Shown here: positions 1-7,295 of the stretch, piece by piece
How positions within the stretch are numbered: the first letter of the stretch is position 1
How the letters are laid out: the number at the start of each line of letters is the position of its first letter
Assembly: GCA_030705945.1 (NCBI GenBank)
Contig: JAUZPS010000200.1
Span: 1-7,982, forward strand
From: Bacillota bacterium
Lineage (GTDB): Bacteria; Bacillota; Clostridia; Acetivibrionales; DSM-2933
Reading direction: 5' to 3'
DNA length: 7,982 bases
The notes under the pieces: model-generated
What the model was told of the DNA's origin: nothing
Seen by the model: the letters and a program-made list of their open reading frames with translations, nothing else
The model's database searches: none
Position numbers and translations under genes: made by a program

Positions 1-1374
1 GATCATACATCAATAAAGCAGTTGTATCTGTTAAGCTCAAGTGAAGACAGAATTGACCAGAATCTGTTTGATAAGTTCGACCAGATGCAGAAGAAGGTTA
101 AAGAGATAACTGATTCTCTCATTAAACCAGGTATGACAGATCTTGATAAAGAACAGATTTTACATGATTATCTGGTCACACACATTAAGTATGACAAACA
201 GAACTTTATAAACAATACGTTGCCCGATGACTCTCATACGGCTTATGGCGCGTTGATTAAGAATATTGCGGTCTGCGACGGGTATGCAAGAAGCTTTCAG
301 ATATTATTGAATGCAGTTGGAATACAAAGCCAGATGATAATTGGAGATTTTAATTCACTTAATGGTTCGTTATCAACTTCAGTGAAAAACGGCGAAAATG
401 AAATTAAATGGAGGCATGCATGGAATATTGTAAAGCTTGATAATAAATATTACCAGGTGGATGTTACTGCTGATGATCCATTAACTCAGGACGGGTCGGA
501 CATTTTTAATCATCAGTATTTCAACATTTCAGACAGACAGATGGGGGCAGACCATCAATGGGATAGAAGCTCCTACGCCCCTTGTGTTGAGGACAACAAA
601 CTATTTGACCTGAATGCAAAAGAGAGTAAAAATGTTATAATCGCAGATAATGCTTATTATTTTATTGATCCTGATGGAGGCATAAGAAAAATGCAGACAG
701 ATGGTAGCAACGATATAAAGATTAGTGATGATAAGGCTATAGAAATTGTACTTTTAGGTGATTATATTTATTATATAAATGACAGCGATGGAAGGTCCAT
801 ATACAGGATAAAAACAGACGGATCAGAAAAAAGCAAATTGAACGATACAAAAGCATGGGAAATTGACGGGGGCGGCGGAAGTATTTACTATATAGGAAAT
901 TACAAAGTAAACAAGCTGGGTCCAAATGGTGAAAACCAGGGGCAGCTTACTTATGATGATGTTGTTTCATGGATTTATGTAAATGATACCAATTTATATT
1001 ATAAGTCTTTTAATTTTGATTCTGGAGCCAGGCTGGAGAAAGCAGATCTAAACGGCGGCAATGCAGTTCAGATCGTCAATGATGAGCCTACAGGTTTTGA
1101 TGTGACATACAACGGAAGAAATGTGGATTACTGGTATGAACATGATGAGCATATACTTGACGGATGGATATACTATGTAAACAAGTATGACTCAAAAAGT
1201 ATCTACAGAGCTAAGCTAGACGGAACAGAAAATGTCAAAATATGCGATGATAGCGTTGTTGACAGAAGTGATATAGAAATTTCGGGTAATTATATCTATT
1301 ATAAGAACTCAAAGGATGGAAACAAATACTACAGAGTAAATATGGACGGAACAAATAAACAAAGTCTCGAATAA
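1..1374 (+). CDS. Transglutaminase-like / DUF5050 repeat protein, 5'-truncated by the window edge
   Basis: The frame is open from base 1 (DHTSIKQLYLL...), so the true start and any signal peptide lie upstream; the TTG at 22 is not a credible start. A transglutaminase-like core occupies about nt 150-500. It shows the expected triad: Cys in AVCDGYA (codon 274-276), His in WRHAWN (415-417) and Asp in YQVDVT (460-462). The usual DVTWDDP-type motif reads DVTADDP here. From about nt 610 to the end there are five or six units rich in IYYIN...IYRIKTDGS-like strings, typical of DUF5050, which is predicted to be beta-propeller-like. In clostridia such proteins are usually exported and sit at the cell surface; export cannot be seen here because the N-terminus is missing. 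Whether the core is a true cross-linking enzyme or a protease-like or binding module is unknown. It ends at TAA 1372-1374. The family call is firm; the physiological role is not. Confidence 0.85.
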   Translation, partial: DHTSIKQLYLLSSSEDRIDQNLFDKFDQMQKKVKEITDSLIKPGMTDLDKEQILHDYLVTHIKYDKQNFINNTLPDDSHTAYGALIKNIAVCDGYARSFQILLNAVGIQSQMIIGDFNSLNGSLSTSVKNGENEIKWRHAWNIVKLDNKYYQVDVTADDPLTQDGSDIFNHQYFNISDRQMGADHQWDRSSYAPCVEDNKLFDLNAKESKNVIIADNAYYFIDPDGGIRKMQTDGSNDIKISDDKAIEIVLLGDYIYYINDSDGRSIYRIKTDGSEKSKLNDTKAWEIDGGGGSIYYIGNYKVNKLGPNGENQGQLTYDDVVSWIYVNDTNLYYKSFNFDSGARLEKADLNGGNAVQIVNDEPTGFDVTYNGRNVDYWYEHDEHILDGWIYYVNKYDSKSIYRAKLDGTENVKICDDSVVDRSDIEISGNYIYYKNSKDGNKYYRVNMDGTNKQSLE

Positions 1375-1384
1375 GGGCCTTATT
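1370..1384 (+). terminator. Weak palindrome overlapping the stop of the transglutaminase-like gene
   Basis: AATAAGGGCCTTATT is a short perfect palindrome that begins just before the TAA stop and is followed by TTGTC. As RNA it could form only a 6-bp stem with a 3-nt loop and has no real U tract. At best it is a weak terminator and may be chance. Confidence 0.25.
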
Positions 1385-1665
1385 TTGTCATCTTAATCTA
1401 TAACATGAATTATTCATAAGGAATGGATAAAATATTGCTTCTTTAATTTTTGAAAAAGCGCGTTCACGAGTCAGGCATAGCCATAATTAAATGATAAGCT
1501 TTATTTTATTTATTCCTTATCCTATATATAGATATCTTACTGTAAAACCAAAATCGCAAAAGATATTCATATCAAAACTACTAATCTCTGTAATTTTATC
1601 ACTTAAATATCTTGCTCTATCACTCCATGTATAGATATTTAATGTAAAACTTTAAATATTCAGTT
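1375..1665. other. Gene-free convergent spacer with decayed-looking sequence
   Basis: No credible gene is present. Visible structures are the palindrome ATGAATTATTCAT (1405-1417) and an imperfect direct repeat of about 20 bp (1528-1548 and 1631-1650, sharing ATAGATAT and TGTAAAAC). On the minus strand, 1651 to 1517 is a stop-to-stop frame of about 45 codons with protein-like composition but no start or ribosome binding site. It may be a gene remnant or chance; nothing here is assigned. Confidence 0.4.
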
Positions 1666-1666
1666 A

Positions 1667-1765
1667 GGGTGTTTCAAAAAATTCCTTGTTCAAGTTTATA
1701 TCACGAAAACCCATTATATCAAGTCTTTTGAAACGACCAGTTGCTAAGTTTTTTTTGATACTACC
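1667..1765 (+). mobile_element. MITE-like ~100-bp repeat, copy 1
   Basis: This 99-bp segment recurs in the same orientation at 7755-7854, with about 90 of 101 aligned positions identical. Its ends form imperfect terminal inverted repeats: AGGGTGTTTCAAAAAA (1666-1681) against TTTTTTGATACTACCT (1751-1766), 13 of 16 matching. TTA flanks both sides (1664-1666 and 1766-1768), consistent with a 3-bp target duplication. An internal TTTTGAAAC (1726-1734) can also pair with GTTTCAAAA (1671-1679), giving a nested hairpin. There is no transposase, so if mobile it is non-autonomous. It lies in the convergent spacer between two gene 3' ends. The parent transposon family is not assigned. The repeat itself is certain; its status as a MITE is inferred. 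Confidence 0.65.
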
Positions 1766-1807
1766 TTATATGAAAACCTGCAATCCATAAATTTAAATTA
1801 GGATAAG

Positions 1808-3064
1808 CTAAGCTTCCTCAAGATCGTTTATAGTTATTTCTCTAGTATGTGAAGTATGATCCCATTCCTTGTTATTCTTGCTTAAGAAGCCTTCAATTGT
1901 TATAGGCACCCATGTCAGGCAGTAAAAAGGGTATAACAGAAAGCCAAGTATTATTTTACTGCTGAACTTTTTTTCTGCGATTATGACCAATGGTCCATAA
2001 AAAAATTGTAGGAACACAAAGATATTCCACACTTCAACTGGGAAAATGTATTTGAGACTAAAAAATGGTGAAGTGGGATAAGCCAGCTGAATCCAGAGCA
2101 TGACAGTAATTAGCCCTATAAATATGAATCTTATGGGTTGAAAAAGATACAAAGCGCAGTCAAAAGCAATAAGGTCCTGTTCTTTGATTGCTTTACGGAA
2201 TAATGCTCCGAGAAATCTTGAAGCGCAGTCGGCATGGCCCTGCATCCATCTCTTTCGCTGATTCCACGACTGTTTTAAGGTTAAAGGTTTTTCGTCATAT
2301 ACGACAGCGTTATGCGCCCAAGCTACTTTCATATCGTTTAACGCAAGCTTCATTGTAAATTCAAGGTCTTCTGTAAGGCATGTTGCTCCCCAGCCTATTT
2401 GCTTAAGAACTTCCATTTCAACGCAGAAGCCTGTTCCGCAAAGTCCGCAGCTAAGTCCTAAGTAATACCTGGGAAGCTGAAAAATTCTGTTTGCGAGCCA
2501 GAACGCTATGGAATATGAGCATGTAATCCATGAATCAAAAGGGTTTTTGCTGTCTATGTAGCCCTGAACCACCTTATGACCTTTGCATAGCTGTTTGTTC
2601 ATTTCCATAAGAAAGTTTGAAGATACAAGGTTGTCAGCATCAAAGATGCTTATCGCGTCATATTTATTTTCCATTTCATATAGCTTGCCAAACATCCACT
2701 CGAGGGCGAAACCTTTTCCCTTTTCCTTTTGGTTAACGCGATTGTAAACAATAGCTCCGTGAGCTGAGGCTATTTGGGCTGTATTATCGGTACAGTTGTC
2801 TGCAACTACAAATATATCATAAAGTTCTTTAGGGTAATTTTGCTTTTGTAAGCTATCTATTATATGAGCTATAACCAACTCCTCATTATGCGCGGCAATA
2901 ACCAGCGCGAATTTTTTTACAGGTTCGTAATTGCTTATGGGGTCCTCCTTTCTCTTAATCCATCCGAATACAGAGATGCCGAAATAATAACATCCTGCCA
3001 TAAAAATCAATACCTGAATTATCTGTGTCGTTAAGTATACAATACTGTCAAATAAAGAAAACAT
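1808..3064 (-). CDS. Membrane family-2 glycosyltransferase (BcsA/NodC/PgaC-like)
   Basis: This 418-residue processive-type GT2 enzyme is predicted to transfer sugars from an activated nucleotide donor at the cytoplasmic face of the membrane. It has an N-terminal membrane segment (about residues 8-33) and then the GT-A catalytic domain. Visible motifs are the nucleotide-binding VVADN (Asp 89), the metal-binding DxD in FDADN (141-145), the acceptor/catalytic TED (231-233) and QRKRWMQGH (269-277, the Q/RxxRW signature of cellulose, chitin and hyaluronan-type synthases). Two or three membrane segments follow (about 311-330, 345-362, 370-390), then a short WDHTSHTRE tail seen in related bacterial GT2 proteins. 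The start ATG is backed by TGGAGGA (3070-3076, minus strand). It is divergent from radA and convergent with the transglutaminase-like gene, with no sugar-pathway neighbours in view, so the polymer made (N-acetylglucosamine-type or other) cannot be deduced. Confidence 0.88.
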   Translation of the reverse strand: MFSLFDSIVYLTTQIIQVLIFMAGCYYFGISVFGWIKRKEDPISNYEPVKKFALVIAAHNEELVIAHIIDSLQKQNYPKELYDIFVVADNCTDNTAQIASAHGAIVYNRVNQKEKGKGFALEWMFGKLYEMENKYDAISIFDADNLVSSNFLMEMNKQLCKGHKVVQGYIDSKNPFDSWITCSYSIAFWLANRIFQLPRYYLGLSCGLCGTGFCVEMEVLKQIGWGATCLTEDLEFTMKLALNDMKVAWAHNAVVYDEKPLTLKQSWNQRKRWMQGHADCASRFLGALFRKAIKEQDLIAFDCALYLFQPIRFIFIGLITVMLWIQLAYPTSPFFSLKYIFPVEVWNIFVFLQFFYGPLVIIAEKKFSSKIILGFLLYPFYCLTWVPITIEGFLSKNNKEWDHTSHTREITINDLEEA

Positions 3065-3086
3065 TAATTTCCTCCAATTTATTTAA

Positions 3087-3114
3087 ATAAAAGATACATT
3101 TTGAGAATTTTCAA
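3087..3114 (-). promoter_or_regulatory. Candidate promoter of the glycosyltransferase gene
   Basis: On the minus strand TTGAAA (3109-3114) is followed, after 16 bp, by TTTTAT (3087-3092). The gene's ribosome binding site lies about 10 bp further on. The -10 matches the consensus at only 4 of 6 positions, so this is tentative. Confidence 0.3.
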
Positions 3115-3176
3115 TTGTTCTTTATTATTTTGTACTTAAAAAAAGAAAATATTTAATAAAATAATTAAAAAAATTG

Positions 3177-3185
3177 TGATATAAT
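3177..3185 (+). promoter_or_regulatory. Candidate extended -10 promoter for radA
   Basis: TGATATAAT combines a perfect TATAAT with the TGn extension. No good -35 element sits upstream, as is usual for extended -10 promoters. The site lies 79 bp ahead of the radA start codon in the divergent spacer, which is very AT-rich, so chance matches are likely. Confidence 0.4.
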
Positions 3186-3201
3186 AATTCTATATTTTAT
3201 T

Positions 3202-3231
3202 TTGCCAAAATACCGATATTTAGGATATACT
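3202..3231 (+). promoter_or_regulatory. Candidate sigma-A promoter for radA-disA
   Basis: TTGCCA (3202-3207) and TATACT (3226-3231) each match the consensus at 5 of 6 positions and are separated by 18 bp. The -10 lies in the first of two exact 11-bp copies of ATATACTATAA (3225-3235 and 3238-3248). This is the better-formed of the two candidate promoters. Confidence 0.5.
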
Positions 3232-3263
3232 ATAAAAATATACTATAACGATAGGAGTTTTGA

Positions 3264-4625
3264 ATGGCAAAAAACAAGTCGATTTATATATGTCAGGAAT
3301 GTGGATACGAAACCTCAGGATGGTTGGGTAAATGTCCTGCGTGTAATCAATGGAACACTTTTGTTGAAGAACCTCTTAAAAGCGGATCTAAGGTAAACAA
3401 TTCAGATATAAAAGAAATAAAGCCAATAAGCATCAATGAAATAAGCGTTGATGCAGAAGAACGCTACTCCACTGGATTTAAGGAAATTGACAGAGTCCTT
3501 GGGGGCGGAATGGTAAAAGGCTCTCTGATACTTGTAGGCGGGGACCCGGGTATTGGGAAATCAACTCTTATTCTTCAGATTTGCAATACCATTTGCATAA
3601 ATTCAAATATATTATACTTTTCGGGCGAAGAATCCGTAGGTCAGATAAAAATAAGGGCAGACAGGCTGACTGTTAATAATCCTAAGCTTCTGATGGTATC
3701 AGAAACAAACTTTGGTATAATTGAAAACTATATTCTAAAAGAAAAACCTGGGTTTGTAATTGTTGACAGCATACAGACCATGTACGACGAGAATATCACA
3801 TCCGCGCCTGGGAGCGTAAGCCAGGTAAGAGAAGTTACCGGCAGACTAATGCGGGTTGCAAAGGATAACGGTATTTCTATTATTATTGTCGGTCATGTTA
3901 CAAAAGAGGGCTCTATTGCAGGACCGAGGGTGCTTGAACATATGGTGGATACTGTTTTATACTTTGAAGGGGACAGACATTTAAGTTACAGGGTCTTAAG
4001 AGCTGTAAAAAACAGATTTGGTTCTACCAATGAAATCGGAATATTTGAAATGCGGGATGCAGGTCTTGTTGAAATAGACAATCCTTCTGCCATAATGCTT
4101 TCCGGCCGACCTGAAAATGTTCCCGGATCGGTTGTTATTTCGAGCGTAGAAGGCACAAGACCCATGCTGATTGAGGTACAAGCTCTGGTTTGTCCGACTA
4201 ACTTCGGAATGCCCAGAAGAATGGCAACAGGAATTGACTACAACAGGATAACGCTGCTTATGGCTGTCCTTGAAAAAAGAGTGGGAATGCAGCTTAGTAA
4301 CTATGACGCTTATGTAAATGTTGTGGGCGGTCTTAAAATTGATGAACCCGCTTGTGATTTAGGGCTTATTGTAGCAATCGCTTCAAGTTTCAGAAATCTC
4401 ATAGTAGATCCCGACTGCGTTTTAATAGGAGAAGTAGGATTAACAGGCGAGGTCAGGGCGGTTGGTCAGATAGATAAAAGGGTAATGGAAGCAAAAAGAC
4501 TGGGGTTTAAAAAGTGTATTGTACCTTCAGGGAATAAAAAAATGTTGGAACAGATTAAAGAACTAAGCGATGTTGATATAAAGACTGTTGAAAATGTCAA
4601 AGAAGCTTTGGATATGTTGATATAA
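3264..4625 (+). CDS. radA: DNA repair protein RadA (Sms)
   Basis: RadA is a RecA-related, hexameric DnaB-like ATPase that drives branch migration of recombination intermediates in DNA repair. All family domains are present in the 453-residue product. These are an N-terminal four-cysteine zinc finger (Cys 10, 13, 24, 27), Walker A GDPGIGKS (93-100), Walker B VIVD (165-168), the RadA-specific KNRFG motif (249-253), and a C-terminal Lon-protease-like domain around 355-376 (GGLKIDEPACDLG) that carries no Lon catalytic Ser-Lys arrangement, as expected for RadA. Length is normal for the family. The start ATG is preceded by AGGAG (3253-3257) with 6-nt spacing. disA follows after 38 bp with its own ribosome binding site and no terminator, so the two are probably co-transcribed. 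ClpC, often upstream of radA in Bacillota, is absent here. Confidence 0.97.
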   Translation: MAKNKSIYICQECGYETSGWLGKCPACNQWNTFVEEPLKSGSKVNNSDIKEIKPISINEISVDAEERYSTGFKEIDRVLGGGMVKGSLILVGGDPGIGKSTLILQICNTICINSNILYFSGEESVGQIKIRADRLTVNNPKLLMVSETNFGIIENYILKEKPGFVIVDSIQTMYDENITSAPGSVSQVREVTGRLMRVAKDNGISIIIVGHVTKEGSIAGPRVLEHMVDTVLYFEGDRHLSYRVLRAVKNRFGSTNEIGIFEMRDAGLVEIDNPSAIMLSGRPENVPGSVVISSVEGTRPMLIEVQALVCPTNFGMPRRMATGIDYNRITLLMAVLEKRVGMQLSNYDAYVNVVGGLKIDEPACDLGLIVAIASSFRNLIVDPDCVLIGEVGLTGEVRAVGQIDKRVMEAKRLGFKKCIVPSGNKKMLEQIKELSDVDIKTVENVKEALDMLI

Positions 4626-4663
4626 GACTTTGAGAAATCGTAAAATTGCCGGAGGGTTTGAGG

Positions 4664-5746
4664 ATGAGAGAAGATAGAGTTAAAGATGACGAATTGCTGG
4701 AAATTTTGAAGATTATGGCACCGGGAACTCCGCTTCGAGAAGGATTGGAAAATATTCTAAAGGCAAGAACCGGAGCGCTTATAGTAATAGGAGATTCAAA
4801 TGAAGTAATGAGCCTTGCGGACGGAGGCTTTTTTATCAATAAGGAGTATTCCTCCGCCCATTTATACGAACTTGCTAAGATGGACGGCGCAATTATTATA
4901 AGCAAGGATCTTAGAAAAATACTCTATGCAAACGCGCTTTTAATACCAAACCCTTCAATACCCACAGAAGAAACAGGCACTAGGCATAAAAGCGCCGAGA
5001 GAGTCGCAAAGCAAACCAGAGAAATTGTGCTTTGCATATCACAGAGAAGAAATGTAATTACTCTTTATAAAGGCGATTATAAATATATATTGAAGGATAC
5101 TTCAGCATTGCTTGTAAGAGCAAATCAAGCGCTTCAGACACTGGAAAAATACAATTCTGTGTTGATAACAGCATTGGGAAATTTGAGCGTGTTAGAGTTT
5201 GATGACAGTGTTTCTTTAGACGATGTAGCTTTTGTTATTCAGAGAACTGAAATGGTTATGAGGATAGTGTCGGAGATAGACAAATATATTTGTGAGCTAG
5301 GCAACGAAGGCAGACTTATAAGGATGCAATTGGAGGAACTGCTTGTAAATGTTGAGGAAGATGTTAGGATGGTTGTTGAGGACTACATGGTAAAGAGCGA
5401 TAGCAGGAATGTGGATGAAGTATTGGCAAAAGTAAGACAGTTTGATGATGACGAACTTTTAGACCTTAACAATATATACTCCGCTCTTGGATACAGGTAT
5501 AAAGAAAATCCTCTTGGTATGAATGTAACTCCTAGGGGTTATAGAATTATGAGTATGATTCCCAAAGTTCCAATGACCGTAATGAAGAATCTTTTAGATA
5601 AGTTTTTGAATCTGCAGGGTATTCTTAAGGCATCCTCCGATGATCTTGATACGGTTGACGGCATAGGCGGGGTGAGGGCTAGAGCTATAAAGGAAGGCCT
5701 GAAGAAAGTACGGGATCAGGTAGTTTTAGACGGCAGGAGATTCTAA
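4664..5746 (+). CDS. disA: DNA integrity scanning protein DisA, di-adenylate cyclase
   Basis: DisA condenses two ATP into cyclic di-AMP and slows this activity when it meets branched DNA. The ATG at 4664 is chosen over the upstream TTG at 4646 because GGAGGG (4651-4656) lies 7 nt before it and the product is then 360 residues, the same length as B. subtilis DisA. The N-terminal DAC domain has the DGA motif (74-76) and, in place of the usual RHR, RHK (107-109) within GTRHKSAER. A helical linker region covers about 150-285. The C-terminal DNA-binding part carries helix-hairpin-helix motifs, clearest at VDGIG (331-335). The lysine in the RHR motif is a conservative change at an ATP-phosphate-contacting position, so activity is likely but not certain. 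The gene sits directly behind radA; RadA is known to interact with and restrain DisA in B. subtilis. Confidence 0.96.
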   Translation: MREDRVKDDELLEILKIMAPGTPLREGLENILKARTGALIVIGDSNEVMSLADGGFFINKEYSSAHLYELAKMDGAIIISKDLRKILYANALLIPNPSIPTEETGTRHKSAERVAKQTREIVLCISQRRNVITLYKGDYKYILKDTSALLVRANQALQTLEKYNSVLITALGNLSVLEFDDSVSLDDVAFVIQRTEMVMRIVSEIDKYICELGNEGRLIRMQLEELLVNVEEDVRMVVEDYMVKSDSRNVDEVLAKVRQFDDDELLDLNNIYSALGYRYKENPLGMNVTPRGYRIMSMIPKVPMTVMKNLLDKFLNLQGILKASSDDLDTVDGIGGVRARAIKEGLKKVRDQVVLDGRRF

Positions 5747-5792
5747 CTCTGTAAATGCCCTGAAATATATACTGGAACTTAAATAATTTAAA

Positions 5793-5801
5793 TGATAAAA
5801 T
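5793..5801 (+). promoter_or_regulatory. Possible weak promoter ahead of tyrS
   Basis: TGATAAAAT resembles an extended -10 (TAAAAT, 5 of 6) in the 107-bp disA-tyrS gap. No good -35 is seen and the gap is extremely AT-rich. The gap also has no recognisable terminator and no T-box leader, so tyrS could instead be read through from radA-disA. Confidence 0.25.
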
Positions 5802-5853
5802 ATAGAAATAAAATTTAAATATATATTTGATTTTTAGGAGGACTCAAAGAATT

Positions 5854-7077
5854 ATGAACGTAAATGAGCAGTTAAAGATAATAAAAAAGGGTGTTGCAGA
5901 ATTAATAAGCGAAAATGAGCTTTTAGAAAAGTTGAAAAAGTCAGAAAAGGAAAATAAACCTCTTATTATAAAGTTAGGACTTGACCCAACAGCGCCGGAT
6001 ATACATTTAGGGCACACTGTGGTTTTAAGAAAGCTTAAAGCCTTTCAGGATCTGGGGCACCAGGTAGTAATTATTATTGGTGACTATACCGGAATGATAG
6101 GAGATCCAACCGGCAAGTCAGAGACAAGAAAACAGCTTACTAGGGAAGAGGTTCTCAAAAACGCTGAAACCTATAAAACACAAATATTTAAGATATTAGA
6201 TAAAGAAAAAACAATAGTCAGATTCAATAGCGAATGGCTTGCTTCTCTTAATTTTGCCGATGTAATTAAGCTTGCCGCAAAATACACAGTAGCAAGAATG
6301 CTTGAACGCGATGATTTCAAGAAAAGATTTTCAACAAACCTTCCTATCTCGATTCATGAATTTTTCTATCCTTTAATGCAGGGCTACGATTCAGTTGCGC
6401 TCAATTCTGATGTGGAGCTTGGCGGAACTGACCAGAAATTTAATATCCTTATGGGTAGGACCCTTCAGAAGGAATATGGAAGCAGCGATGTACAGATTGG
6501 CTTGTTTATGCCCATATTGGAAGGAACAGACGGCGTTAAGAAGATGAGCAAAAGCCTTGGCAATTATATAGGCATAAATGAAGAACCAAATGATATATAC
6601 GGTAAAACAATGTCAATTCCAGATGAATTGATTATTCGTTACTATGAACTTGTTACAGATGTCCATCCAGATGAAATTGAGGCTATGAAACAGCAGTTAA
6701 AGGACAATTCTGTTAACCCGAGAGACCTTAAGATGAAGCTGGCAAAAGAAATTGTTGCTTTATATCACGGCAATGAAGCAGCCACTAAGGCGGAGGAAAA
6801 TTTCAAATCAGTTTTCCAGAAGGGCGCTATTCCTGACGATATTGAGGAAGTGGGAGTAAAAGCTTCAGAGCTTACTGACGGGAAGATTTGGGCTCCAAAG
6901 TTATTGACATTGACAGGACTTGCTCCATCAAGCAGCGAAGCAAGAAGGCTCGTAACTCAAGGTTCTGTCAAGATAAATGAAAAGAAATTTGATCAGGCTA
7001 ACGGTGAAATCGAAATAAAGGATGGAGATATAATTCAGGTTGGAAAGAGGAAGTTTGCTAAAATAAAAATAGATTAA
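5854..7077 (+). CDS. tyrS: Tyrosyl-tRNA synthetase, type-2-like (TyrZ-like)
   Basis: This class I aminoacyl-tRNA synthetase charges tRNA-Tyr with tyrosine in the cytoplasm. The 407-residue product has the HIGH-type signature HLGH (51-54) within LGLDPTAPDIHLGHTVVL, the tyrosine/tRNA-site string FFYPLMQGYDS (170-180), GGTDQKFN (190-197) and KMSKS (230-234). A C-terminal S4 RNA-binding domain covers about 345-405. The PTAPDIHLGH wording and roughly 400-residue length fit the second bacterial TyrRS subgroup. The start at 5854 is chosen over TTG 5827 because the strong AGGAGGA (5836-5842) lies before it; the 11-nt spacing is slightly long. It follows disA by 107 bp. The canonical T-box motif (AGGGTGGNACCGCG-like) that commonly controls tyrS in Bacillota is absent from that gap. 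Confidence 0.96.
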   Translation: MNVNEQLKIIKKGVAELISENELLEKLKKSEKENKPLIIKLGLDPTAPDIHLGHTVVLRKLKAFQDLGHQVVIIIGDYTGMIGDPTGKSETRKQLTREEVLKNAETYKTQIFKILDKEKTIVRFNSEWLASLNFADVIKLAAKYTVARMLERDDFKKRFSTNLPISIHEFFYPLMQGYDSVALNSDVELGGTDQKFNILMGRTLQKEYGSSDVQIGLFMPILEGTDGVKKMSKSLGNYIGINEEPNDIYGKTMSIPDELIIRYYELVTDVHPDEIEAMKQQLKDNSVNPRDLKMKLAKEIVALYHGNEAATKAEENFKSVFQKGAIPDDIEEVGVKASELTDGKIWAPKLLTLTGLAPSSSEARRLVTQGSVKINEKKFDQANGEIEIKDGDIIQVGKRKFAKIKID

Positions 7078-7092
7078 TCATTTACATTTATC

Positions 7093-7132
7093 AATCGCAA
7101 AATACCGTAATAGGGTTCGGTATTTTGCGATT
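7093..7132 (+). terminator. Perfect 15-bp stem-loop after tyrS
   Basis: AATCGCAAAATACCG (7093-7107) pairs perfectly with CGGTATTTTGCGATT (7118-7132) around a 10-nt loop, starting 15 bp after the tyrS stop. Position and strength suggest transcript-end formation or 3' protection. No U tract follows (CTAAATTT), so it is not a textbook intrinsic terminator. Confidence 0.6.
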
Positions 7133-7140
7133 CTAAATTT

Positions 7141-7211
7141 AAGATTAATAATGATTTTAATAAAAATAATAAATAAGATTAATGATTTTAGCGTTGATTA
7201 AAATCTAAAAT
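7141..7211 (+). promoter_or_regulatory. AT-rich repeats upstream of the XRE regulator gene, possible operator region
   Basis: AAGATTAATAATGATTTTA (7141-7159) recurs as AAGATTAATGATTTTA (7175-7190). GATTTTA (7184-7190) forms an inverted repeat with TAAAATC (7199-7205), and ATTTTAG (7185-7191) can alternatively pair with CTAAAAT (7205-7211). Regulators of this kind often bind their own upstream region, but no convincing -35/-10 pair was found here, so the role is speculative. Confidence 0.3.
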
Positions 7212-7295
7212 ACAGAGTCGCTTTGAGGTTTTGTTCTATGCCGTAAGATTGGATGCTGCTTCAACATTATATAAGTATGTGGAGGGTTGAATTTT

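Noticed and set aside
1491..1521. GATAAG...CTTATC arms in the convergent spacer as a terminator
   Set aside because: Six-base AT-rich arms with a long loop and no U tract; too weak to call.
1667..1713. Short minus-strand frame inside the repeat beginning MGFRDINLNKEFFETP (VGFRRINLNKEFFETP in copy 2), preceded in copy 1 by a TATAAT-like string
   Set aside because: Only 16 codons before it leaves the element, no ribosome binding site, and the differences between copies do not look synonymous. It might be a relic of a parent transposase start but cannot be supported.
3206..3215. CAAAATACCG shared between the radA upstream region and the stem after tyrS (7098-7107)
   Set aside because: A single 10-mer match is expected by chance in an AT-rich 8-kb window.
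3202..3396. Forward 64-codon frame overlapping the radA start
   Set aside because: It has no ribosome binding site and overlaps the well-supported radA coding frame; it is a shadow frame.
4597..4905. Minus-strand 102-codon open frame across the radA-disA junction
   Set aside because: It lies opposite clearly conserved radA and disA coding sequence, with no family resemblance.
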